From Candidatus Kuenenbacteria bacterium CG08_land_8_20_14_0_20_37_23 (GTDB lineage: Bacteria; Patescibacteriota; Patescibacteriia; UBA2196; GWA2-42-15), in assembly GCA_002778965.1 (NCBI GenBank), contig PEXX01000013.1, forward strand, positions 1 through 10,880: DNA of 10,880 nucleotides, in the 5' to 3' direction. The translations under genes were made by a program, and so were the position numbers. Numbering within the stretch: the stretch's first letter is position 1; each line of letters begins with the position of its first letter. Shown here piece by piece: positions 1 through 5,340 of this stretch. Under the pieces are notes generated by a model. That model was given only the letters and a program-made list of their open reading frames with translations, did no database searches and was not told the DNA's origin.

Positions 1-33
1 GTTGTTGTAAACTCGCGACAGTCCGATCAGCTG

Positions 34-294
34 TTAATAATGCCCGTTATCATAACTGCTTGCTTTTTCAAATTCATCGTTTATATCTTTAGCGTCTTTT
101 GTGTCTGTGTCCGGATCATATAAAAGACAGTGAATCGTTATCTCCTTTCTTGTTAAGGTTAAAGTGTTTAAAGACTTGCATTTTGGGCATTTTTTCTCTT
201 CTTTCAAAAATCCTTCCACTTCGGCAATATTGGCGAAATGATAGAAACATTTCGCGCAACGCCACATATGAGCATAATTGCTGCCATTGGACAT
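34..294 (-). CDS. Small zinc-ribbon protein, function unknown
   Basis: An 86-residue protein with two CxxC knuckles: Cys13/Cys16 in WRCAKC and Cys36/Cys39 in KKCPKCKS, separated by 19 residues. This is the pattern of a zinc ribbon that binds one structural Zn2+. A charged tail rich in Asp, Lys and Glu follows (residues 58-86), and there is no membrane segment or signal peptide, so a cytoplasmic location is likely. The start is the ATG at 292-294, with no Shine-Dalgarno sequence upstream, as for most genes here. Met10 is an alternative start that would keep both knuckles. A plausible promoter lies just upstream. Such ribbons occur in nucleic-acid-binding proteins and in many small unnamed proteins. 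I do not recognise the specific family and assign no function. The four-cysteine pattern makes this a believable gene rather than a chance frame. Confidence 0.7.
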   Translation of the reverse strand: MSNGSNYAHMWRCAKCFYHFANIAEVEGFLKEEKKCPKCKSLNTLTLTRKEITIHCLLYDPDTDTKDAKDINDEFEKASSYDNGHY

Positions 295-326
295 AGTAAA
301 TATTTATTGGCAATTTTAATTTTTTT

Positions 327-355
327 ATCTTAACATTACTCGCCTTGATTTGCAA
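327..355 (-). promoter_or_regulatory. Candidate sigma70 extended -10 promoter for the zinc-ribbon gene
   Basis: On the minus strand a -35-like TTGCAA (355-350) is followed after 17 nt by TAAGAT (332-327). The -10 is preceded by TGT, giving an extended -10. Each hexamer matches consensus at 4 of 6 positions. The implied transcript start is about 25 nt before the ATG at 294. Confidence 0.35.
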
Positions 356-404
356 GTTATTTTTTGGCTAATAATAACGCGCATTTTAAAACAATTAAAA
401 TAAC

Positions 405-413
405 TGTGGATAA
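405..413 (-). other. Single DnaA-box-like 9-mer
   Basis: The minus strand reads TTATCCACA, the consensus high-affinity DnaA box, inside the AT-rich gap between two genes. I see no second perfect copy in the window. One box without a cluster or a nearby dnaA does not make an origin. It could be a titration or regulatory site, or chance. Confidence 0.25.
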
Positions 414-437
414 CTCTGGTCGCGCGATAAATTTTAT

Positions 438-466
438 ATAAAAAACAAACATCTTTCCTGACGTTT
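438..466 (-). terminator. Weak intrinsic terminator after the 353-residue gene
   Basis: On the minus strand AAACGTC (466-460) pairs with GATGTTT (453-447) across a 6-nt loop, with one G-U wobble in 7 pairs. It is followed by G and a run of six T, then ATATA. It lies 23 nt past the stop codon at 489. The stem is AT-rich, so its efficiency is uncertain. Confidence 0.4.
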
Positions 467-488
467 TCCAGTTGTTTCCAGCCGATCA

Positions 489-1550
489 TCATGGTCTTTT
501 CATCTTTTCCGCATCTTTAATGTCTTTACCAAATTTTAAAGTTGCCTCAATTACATTTCTTGTTCCATCTGAAAATCCCTCTAGTTCATGCCAACCATTG
601 TCTCTCGCCGGCATACCTTCTATATCCACATTATAAACAATCACTTTGTTCCCGTACGAATTTTCGTAAGTGCATCGTTTTATGTATTTAAGTTTGCCAA
701 AACCGCCCTGAATTTCAATAATATTTTCTACTTTAGCTCCTTTCATTTCAGGCGGACTCGGCGAAGGAACAAAATCATCAGGATCAATATTTTCAAGCTG
801 TTTATCAAGACTGCCGAATTTTTCTTTATGTTCTCTATTGTTATTAAAAAGATCAATAATTTTCTTCATTCTTTTTGCCAATCCCAATACTTCCATTTCC
901 ACATCATCGCTGATCCTATTTGGGGCTTTCTCCTTGTTCTTCTCTTCAATTTTCTTGGCAATCTTCTCAAATATCTTCAAGTGTTTTTGGCTGAAATTGA
1001 TTTTTATGTTTTCAATCGCTTGAGTTATTTCGTTTTTTGATTCTTTTTCCTGAACCTGTCCGCCATCACTATCGTATCCCCCGCCGTCTTCTCCTATCTC
1101 TAATGTCTCGCCACTTCTTGCCGGAAACTTGAGAGTGCTGGACGATTCAACTTTCGCTTTTGAAAATTCAACCGGTTTTTCTTTGGCAAACAGGCTTGAT
1201 CCGATGTTCGTGCCCATTAAAAAAATCAACGCCTTTGTCAGCAAAATTCCTGTTTTTCTTCCGATTTTTGAGGGCGGTTTTATATGATAGTTAACTTCAT
1301 CTACATCATTTTCCTCTTTATTTATTTCCTCTGTTCTATCTATTCTCTCTGTTCCATCTGTTTTTTCTGTTCCATTTGGAAATCTGATTTTCCTCCGTAA
1401 TTTCTCTATTTTATCAGGTATATTTATTCTAATTGGCTCTTTTTCTGGATATTTTTTTATTGAACCAATTTCAACTGGAATATTTTCATTTTTTGGCGTT
1501 CTAAATAACATTGATTCTTCCCCTGCTCTACATGGTGTTTCTGGACCCAT
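489..1550 (-). CDS. Uncharacterised protein with internal hydrophobic segment and hexapeptide repeats
   Basis: I do not recognise this 353-residue protein. Residues 1-95 are highly charged and include three imperfect six-residue repeats (about 59-76: NGTEKT, DGTERI, DRTEEI). A single hydrophobic stretch lies at about 98-122 (KTGILLTKALIFLMG, then SSLFA), which could be one membrane helix or a late signal sequence ending in LFA. After it come a Ser/Gly/Asp-rich linker (135-168), a charged helical stretch likely to form a coiled coil (172-250), a Pro/Ser linker (PSPSPPE, 262-268) and a compact-looking C-terminal part (270-345) with one Cys (293) and several Gly. With basic residues before the helix, the C-terminal part is probably outside the cell. 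The ATG at 1550 has no Shine-Dalgarno sequence. The ATG at 1511 (Met14) has AGGGG 8 nt upstream and may be the true start. It ends in TGA, the only such stop among the genes here. Confidence 0.7.
   Translation of the reverse strand: MGPETPCRAGEESMLFRTPKNENIPVEIGSIKKYPEKEPIRINIPDKIEKLRRKIRFPNGTEKTDGTERIDRTEEINKEENDVDEVNYHIKPPSKIGRKTGILLTKALIFLMGTNIGSSLFAKEKPVEFSKAKVESSSTLKFPARSGETLEIGEDGGGYDSDGGQVQEKESKNEITQAIENIKINFSQKHLKIFEKIAKKIEEKNKEKAPNRISDDVEMEVLGLAKRMKKIIDLFNNNREHKEKFGSLDKQLENIDPDDFVPSPSPPEMKGAKVENIIEIQGGFGKLKYIKRCTYENSYGNKVIVYNVDIEGMPARDNGWHELEGFSDGTRNVIEATLKFGKDIKDAEKMKRP
1323..1376 (-). repeat. Three tandem 18-bp repeats in coding sequence
   Basis: Three adjacent 18-mers at 1323-1340, 1341-1358 and 1359-1376 share the core CTGTTCYAT(C/T) on the plus strand. 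The period is a multiple of three, so they encode three six-residue units (N/D-G/R-T-E-x-x) in the charged N-terminal part of the 353-residue protein. They look like a recent in-frame expansion that has begun to diverge. Confidence 0.7.
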
Positions 1551-1647
1551 ATTTTTCTTAAATCAATTATCAATTTAACAGTTCACGATATAAACTAATT
1601 GCCATATAAATCAACTCAACTCAATTTAGCCCGACAGTTTTCAGCTG

Positions 1648-2571
1648 CTATAAAATTCTGACAGTTTCCCCGGCAACGCTCTCTAAAAAATGTAATTTTA
1701 AGGCTATCATAATCAGCGCCAGAAGTAAAACAAACAACAAATGCAGGATAATCGGTTTATGCTGAATTTTTATTCTTATAAATACTGTCAAAAGCAGATT
1801 TATCAGCACGAATATGGCAATGATCCATAGCGCTCTCTCGGTATAAAATATTATCTTGGCGATTTTGCTGTTGTACCTGCTGTCTTTAAAAGTTACTTCA
1901 ATTTCATCTCCGCTGCCGATAAGAGTGGCCCCGGCTATGGCAGGAACTTCTTCGCTCAAACCGGCTTGAAACCGCAATAACCCGCGCGATACAAAAGTTT
2001 TGCCGAAATGCTGCACAACGACCGTTGTCTGGCGGCCGTCAATTTCTCCGACCACGACCGCGACTCCAATCTCATCATAATTCTTATTGAGCATATTTTC
2101 TCTGTGCGTCGGACTGGCCATCCAAGCGGCCACGGCTTCTTCCGCTTCTGAAAAATTCATCGCCAAATTCTCGCCGGCATAAGTATAATTATACCCGACC
2201 AGCTTGAACCATTCCCATGGATTAACGCCTTGCGGAGAATCGTGACTGAAATAGTTGTTCGCGACCATATCCTTGGCTTTCATCATCGCTGATTCGTCAA
2301 GCAATGGGTTGCGCATTAAAACAGACGCTCCTATCGCCGCTCTTTCCTTATTGGCAAGCTCTATGATCCTTGCTGACGTTACAGTGGAAAACTTGGCTAA
2401 ACTTGGCGCTGTGGCAAAAAGAAAACACAGCGCAAAAATCTTAACACCCAAAATCAAGGCGCTGTAAAAATGAAGCGCTTTATGCCGAACCAAATGCGGC
2501 TTATGGTCATTATGCGCGGAAGGAATCACATAATGATGCAATTTTCTCTTCGGTTTTTGGATAAAATTCAT
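1648..2571 (-). CDS. CAP/SCP-domain (YkwD-like) membrane-anchored protein
   Basis: Numbered from the ATG at 2571, this 307-residue protein starts with a basic, His-rich stretch (20-31, HNDHKPHLVRHK). A membrane helix follows at about 35-59, then a CAP domain (roughly 67-195) and two more hydrophobic helices at about 247-265 and 273-293. The CAP hallmarks are present: HDSP (110-113), GEN (133-135), SPTHRENM (153-160) and IGVAV (168-172). The two histidines (110, 156) and the glutamates of GEN and HREN are the family's cavity residues. Bacterial CAP proteins of the YkwD type are mostly extracytoplasmic and lack a settled activity. The topology suggests the CAP domain sits outside, tethered at both ends. 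A TTG at 2583 in the same frame would add four residues, but the ATG is preferred. The gene is divergent from the atp operon and has its own promoter. The family call is firm, while the role is unknown. Confidence 0.88.
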   Translation of the reverse strand: MNFIQKPKRKLHHYVIPSAHNDHKPHLVRHKALHFYSALILGVKIFALCFLFATAPSLAKFSTVTSARIIELANKERAAIGASVLMRNPLLDESAMMKAKDMVANNYFSHDSPQGVNPWEWFKLVGYNYTYAGENLAMNFSEAEEAVAAWMASPTHRENMLNKNYDEIGVAVVVGEIDGRQTTVVVQHFGKTFVSRGLLRFQAGLSEEVPAIAGATLIGSGDEIEVTFKDSRYNSKIAKIIFYTERALWIIAIFVLINLLLTVFIRIKIQHKPIILHLLFVLLLALIMIALKLHFLESVAGETVRIL

Positions 2572-2626
2572 CAAGCTACGCAACCGACAATTAATAAAAA
2601 GAAATAAAACCGCTGATCCTGATTCA

Positions 2627-2635
2627 ATTATAACA
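2627..2635 (-). promoter_or_regulatory. Extended -10 promoter for the CAP-domain gene
   Basis: The minus strand reads TGTTATAAT, a perfect extended -10 (TGnTATAAT). The -35 region 16-17 nt further upstream is poor, which is usual for extended -10 promoters. Transcription would begin near 2620, about 50 nt before the ATG at 2571. Confidence 0.55.
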
Positions 2636-2760
2636 AATCTTAATTTTTAAACAAACTATTTTGGTTTTATTGGATTCTATTTTTTATGTTTTGTTAATTG
2701 AGTCTTAAATTTTGAGTTTTGGATTCTTAACTTATCAACATCCCCGTCGTTTTTCAACTC

Positions 2761-2789
2761 TTGACACAGACTGCTCTCGCTCTTACAAT
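2761..2789 (+). promoter_or_regulatory. Main sigma70 promoter of the atp operon
   Basis: TTGACA (2761-2766) is a perfect -35, followed by a 17-nt spacer and TACAAT (2784-2789), one mismatch from the consensus -10. It is the best promoter match I see on either strand and points into the atp operon. The predicted transcript start is about 2796-2797, which leaves a leader of about 85 nt before the first gene. Confidence 0.75.
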
Positions 2790-2796
2790 TAATTTA

Positions 2797-2812
2797 TAGC
2801 TAAAATTAGCTA
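2797..2812. promoter_or_regulatory. 16-bp palindrome at the atp transcript start, candidate operator
   Basis: TAGCTAA, two central bases and TTAGCTA form a perfect inverted repeat with 7-bp arms. It begins at the predicted +1 of the atp promoter. The size and position fit a dimeric repressor site. The arms are short and AT-rich, so an RNA hairpin or chance remain possible. No regulator gene is in the window. Confidence 0.35.
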
Positions 2813-2880
2813 AGATATATCATAATTCTTGCTAATATGAGGGACATTGATTCCCAAGTTTTTAGAACACTTATAAATCT

Positions 2881-3225
2881 ATGGCATCTCCCGCGCAACC
2901 GCAAATCTTAGACGATAAAAGTCAAAAAAAAATAATACAAAAAGCCGACTTTGAAAAAAGGGCCATGGTCAGCAGGGAAAAATACCGCCAACATGCTTTC
3001 ATGCTTATGCTTGAAATTGCCGCGATTATCGCCATCCCAGCTTTTACCGCGCTTGTTATCGGCAAAAAAATCAACAATAACGGCTACCTGTTGCCATTGA
3101 TCGCGCTGGCTTTTGTCATTTCCTGGACTATTATCATCATCAAATACATACGTTTCAACAAGCGTGTCAAGCAAGTAGACGCGCGGATTAAAAAAGAAAA
3201 GGAGGCAATTGAACGATGGCATTAA
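2881..3225 (+). CDS. atpZ: AtpZ/AtpI-like ATP synthase accessory membrane protein
   Basis: This is a 114-residue protein with a charged N-terminus, two hydrophobic helices (about 40-60 and 69-90) joined by a short basic turn (GKKINNNG), and a strongly basic, charged C-terminal tail. Hairpin proteins of this size just ahead of atpB are the AtpZ/AtpI family (the 'gene 1' product), which helps assemble the c-ring and has been linked to Mg2+/Ca2+ uptake in Bacillus. The identification rests mainly on topology and position, since the sequence itself is divergent. It is the first gene of the operon. The ATG follows an AT-rich leader ending TAAATCT with no Shine-Dalgarno sequence. Its stop lies within a 9-bp tandem duplication. 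The symbol atpZ is tentative, and atpI is the other possibility. Confidence 0.65.
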   Translation: MASPAQPQILDDKSQKKIIQKADFEKRAMVSREKYRQHAFMLMLEIAAIIAIPAFTALVIGKKINNNGYLLPLIALAFVISWTIIIIKYIRFNKRVKQVDARIKKEKEAIERWH

Positions 3226-3251
3226 TGGCATTACGGATGTTTAAAAATTAA
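3216..3251 (+). other. Possible 11-codon ORF with strong Shine-Dalgarno before atpB
   Basis: An ATG at 3216 opens a frame reading MALMALRMFKN and then TAA. It overlaps the last codons of the atpZ-like gene in another frame. AAAAGGAGG (about 3198-3205) ends 10 nt upstream and is the best ribosome-binding sequence in the operon. The first six codons are a perfect 9-bp tandem duplication (3216-3233). It could be a coupling or leader peptide for atpB. The AGGAGG also falls in Lys-Glu codons of the overlapping gene, so it may be incidental. Confidence 0.25.
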
Positions 3252-3281
3252 AAATTTTAAAATTCAGAAATTATATTTATT

Positions 3282-4082
3282 ATGTTTCTCCAAGTACAAA
3301 CCGATAATCCGCCGCTTCAGCCTGAAACGCTTTTCCACATAGCCGGCTGGCCGATAACCAACACCCAAATTATGCTATGGCTAATTCTGATTTTGCTCGT
3401 TATTATTTTTTTCAAAATCAAAAAATTTCAACTAAAGCCGGATTGTAAATTCCAGCACGTTGCCGAAATGCTGTATGAAGGCATGCGCGGCTTTATCCAA
3501 CAGCTTACAGGCAGTAAAAAACATACTGAAGCCATTTTCCCATTGATTGGAGCAATCTTTATTTTTATCGGTTTTTCTAATCTGATCGGCTTAATTCCCC
3601 TTTTGACAAGCATTACATACCAAGGCGCGGCATTGTTGCGCACGCCGACTAATGATTTCAATACAACTTTCAGCCTTGCGCTGTCCATGATTATCTTAAT
3701 CCAAATTACCAGCATGAAAAATTGGGGCGTTTGGGGGTATTTAGCGAAATACATAAAAATCAAAGAAATTTTTTTGGGTTTTAAAAAAGGAATTGGCAGC
3801 GGCTTTATGGCTATCATTGAATTTTTCATCGGCCTGCTGGATATTATATCGGAAATAGCCAAAGTTATTTCGCTTTCTCTTCGTCTTTTCGGCAATATGT
3901 ACGCCGGCGAAGTCATGGCGGCAATTATCCTTGGCGCCTTTGCTTATGGCCTGCCGTCTATCTGGCTTGCCATGAATCTGCTCGTAGCCGTTGTGCAAAC
4001 AGTTGTTTTCGGATCACTCACGGCCGCCTATTATATGATGGCCGTAAAACCGGAGGAAGCCACCAATAAAAATCAATTTTAA
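3282..4082 (+). CDS. atpB: ATP synthase F0 subunit a
   Basis: Subunit a is the stator half-channel protein that passes ions to and from the c-ring. At 266 residues it has the usual length. Hydrophobic helices lie at about 28-46, 84-107, 128-145, 174-195 and 205-255. The family signature SLSLRLFGNMYAGE (197-210) contains the essential Arg201 (E. coli Arg210) and Glu210 (E. coli Glu219). Gln239 lines up with E. coli Gln252. The position of E. coli His245 appears to be Asn232 here, judged by spacing to Gln239. The conserved TPTNDFNTTFSLALS stretch (121-135) is present. The gene sits 56 nt after the atpZ-like gene and 31 nt before atpE, and its ATG has only AT-rich sequence upstream. Confidence 0.97.
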   Translation: MFLQVQTDNPPLQPETLFHIAGWPITNTQIMLWLILILLVIIFFKIKKFQLKPDCKFQHVAEMLYEGMRGFIQQLTGSKKHTEAIFPLIGAIFIFIGFSNLIGLIPLLTSITYQGAALLRTPTNDFNTTFSLALSMIILIQITSMKNWGVWGYLAKYIKIKEIFLGFKKGIGSGFMAIIEFFIGLLDIISEIAKVISLSLRLFGNMYAGEVMAAIILGAFAYGLPSIWLAMNLLVAVVQTVVFGSLTAAYYMMAVKPEEATNKNQF

Positions 4083-4113
4083 ATTTTATTTTAACAACTA
4101 ATACATAAAATTT

Positions 4114-4329
4114 ATGGACGTAGAATCAGCGCGCCTTATCGCCAAAAGCATCTGCACAATTACTATGGGCGGTTCGGGTATTGGCGAAGGTTATCTCATA
4201 GGCAAAGCCCTCGAGGCCATCGGCAGAAATCCTGAAATGGAGGGCAGTATTTTTAGTAAAATGATTATCGGAGTGGCAATGGCGGAATCAACGGCCATTT
4301 ATGCTTTAGTTGCGTTTTTCATAATATAA
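4114..4329 (+). CDS. atpE: ATP synthase F0 subunit c with two-carboxylate Na+ motif
   Basis: The c subunit forms the rotor ring that carries the coupling ion. This 71-residue hairpin has a Gly-rich helix 1 (GGSGIGEGYLIGKALEA, 19-35), the polar loop RNP (38-40), and helix 2 with the ion-binding Glu58 in AMAESTAIY (55-63). Aligned without gaps to the Na+-binding Ilyobacter tartaricus subunit (offset 7), Glu58, Ser59, Thr60 and Tyr63 match Glu65, Ser66, Thr67 and Tyr70. The Gln32 site is Glu25. Glu in both helices is the pattern of the Fusobacterium nucleatum Na+ rotor, so Na+ coupling is the likely inference. Helix 2 ends only 13 residues after Glu58, making the protein short at both ends compared with I. 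tartaricus (89 residues). A small inverted repeat follows the gene. Confidence 0.97.
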   Translation: MDVESARLIAKSICTITMGGSGIGEGYLIGKALEAIGRNPEMEGSIFSKMIIGVAMAESTAIYALVAFFII

Positions 4330-4358
4330 AAAATACCCAAAAACTCAAGCATCAGCCA

Positions 4359-4376
4359 TTTAGACAATATTCTAAA
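4359..4376 (+). other. Stem-loop candidate in the atpE-atpF gap
   Basis: TTTAGA and TCTAAA form a perfect 6-bp inverted repeat around a 6-nt loop, in the 81-nt gap after atpE. A 3' hairpin after atpE could protect the c-subunit message, which is needed in the highest amount. The stem is AT-rich, and nothing further in the gap is recognisable. Confidence 0.25.
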
Positions 4377-4410
4377 AGTTTAATAACTATTTGGACATTT
4401 TTTTAAATCT

Positions 4411-4908
4411 ATGGCCATTCTTGAAATTCTAGGCAAAATCGGTTTTGACTGGCGTATGGGATTGGCTAATCTCATTAATTTTCTTATTATTTTTTTGATA
4501 CTAAAAAAATACGCCTTCGGTCCCATTGCTAAAAAAATTAAGGAACGGGAAGACAAAATAAATCAAGGGCTGTCAGACGCGAAGCGTGCGTCTTCAGAAG
4601 TTATGATGGCCAAAGCCAATTATGAGAAAACAATAAACGATGCCAAGCGCGCCGCAAATCTTATTATTTCCAACTCAACAACGCAAGGACGCGCTTTGAT
4701 AGACGCGGCCGCGCAAGACGCAAGCACGAAAGCAGATCATATTATTGCCAGCGCCAAAAAAATTATCGGCCAAGAAAAAGAAAAGATGATGTCTGAAATA
4801 AAAGAAGAAACAGTGGCTCTAGCCATAGCCATATCTGAAAAAATATTGAAAGAAAAATTTGACGAGAAGAAAGACGAAGCATTAATAAAAAAATTGATTG
4901 GAAAATAA
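4411..4908 (+). CDS. atpF: ATP synthase F0 subunit b
   Basis: Subunit b is the peripheral stalk that holds the alpha/beta head still relative to subunit a. The 165 residues follow the family plan: a short N-terminus, one membrane helix (about 14-33, with INFLIIFLILKKYAFGPI at 22-39), then a long charged, Ala- and Lys-rich helix (40-150) that would dimerise as a right-handed coiled coil. The conserved aromatic-Gly-Pro exit (FGPI, 36-39) is present. The C-terminal EKILKEKFDE region would bind delta. There is one b gene and no b' paralogue, so a b2 homodimer is expected. The ATG follows TTTAAATCT, the same leader ending as the first operon gene, without a Shine-Dalgarno sequence. Confidence 0.95.
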   Translation: MAILEILGKIGFDWRMGLANLINFLIIFLILKKYAFGPIAKKIKEREDKINQGLSDAKRASSEVMMAKANYEKTINDAKRAANLIISNSTTQGRALIDAAAQDASTKADHIIASAKKIIGQEKEKMMSEIKEETVALAIAISEKILKEKFDEKKDEALIKKLIGK

Positions 4909-4930
4909 ATCAATCAATTAATCGCATAAT

Positions 4931-5320
4931 ATGTTCCACAATTCAAAACAGATCGCAAAAACTCTTATCAAGCTTGCCAGCGACTATAAAGACAAAGAAA
5001 TTTTAATTATAGAAAATTTTATCAAATTCGCCGAGCGGAAAAATATCCTCCACCAGCTGCCGAGAATTGTCAAATATCTTGAGCTTGAAAATAAAAAAAG
5101 ATCAGCCGCGGAAAGATTGACTGTCAGCAGCCAAAAAAAATTATCGGCATCGCTCATCAAGAATATCAAAGAATACGTCCGCGTCGCTCCGGAAACCGAA
5201 TTGGACGAAATACCGGACGAAAATATCAAAGGCGGCTTTATAGCGAGACACAAGAATATGATTTACGACGCTAGCATAAAAACGCAACTTGCCAAATTAA
5301 AAAATAATTTAATCATATAA
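4931..5320 (+). CDS. atpH: ATP synthase F1 subunit delta, shortened N-terminal domain
   Basis: Delta joins the b stalk to the top of the alpha3-beta3 head. The C-terminal part is clearly recognisable: IPDENIKGGFIARHKNMIYD (94-113) and SIKTQLAKL match the family's 'GG-x-hydrophobic ... D-x-S-x-x-x-x-L-x-x-L' end. At 129 residues it is about 50 shorter than E. coli delta (177). By eye, residues 6-20 match the first helix (YAKAAF region) and residues 27 onward match E. coli from about the LIRVMAENGRL stretch, so the missing part falls in the middle of the N-terminal helical bundle that contacts alpha. The frame is open and the ends are intact, so this is a compact version and not a broken gene. 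It starts 22 nt after atpF and ends 20 nt before atpA. Confidence 0.9.
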   Translation: MFHNSKQIAKTLIKLASDYKDKEILIIENFIKFAERKNILHQLPRIVKYLELENKKRSAAERLTVSSQKKLSASLIKNIKEYVRVAPETELDEIPDENIKGGFIARHKNMIYDASIKTQLAKLKNNLII

Positions 5321-5340
5321 TAATTTAACAATCAAATCTT

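Noticed and set aside
489..491. Alternative genetic code with TGA read as Gly, as in some CPR lineages
   Set aside because: No conserved gene here has an internal TGA, and the single TGA stop ends a frame at a sensible place, followed by a terminator candidate. The standard bacterial code fits.
588..1040. Long plus-strand open frame opposite the 353-residue gene
   Set aside because: It is Phe/Ile/Ser-rich, as expected when the complement of a Lys/Glu-rich coding strand is read. It has no motif or supporting start signal.
2837..2911. Short plus-strand frame starting at the ATG in the atp leader and running into the atpZ-like gene
   Set aside because: About 24 codons with no Shine-Dalgarno sequence or compositional support. 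An overlapping ATG in AT-rich sequence is expected by chance.
3428..3916. Minus-strand open frame opposite atpB
   Set aside because: It lies wholly inside the conserved subunit a gene on the other strand and has no recognisable domain.
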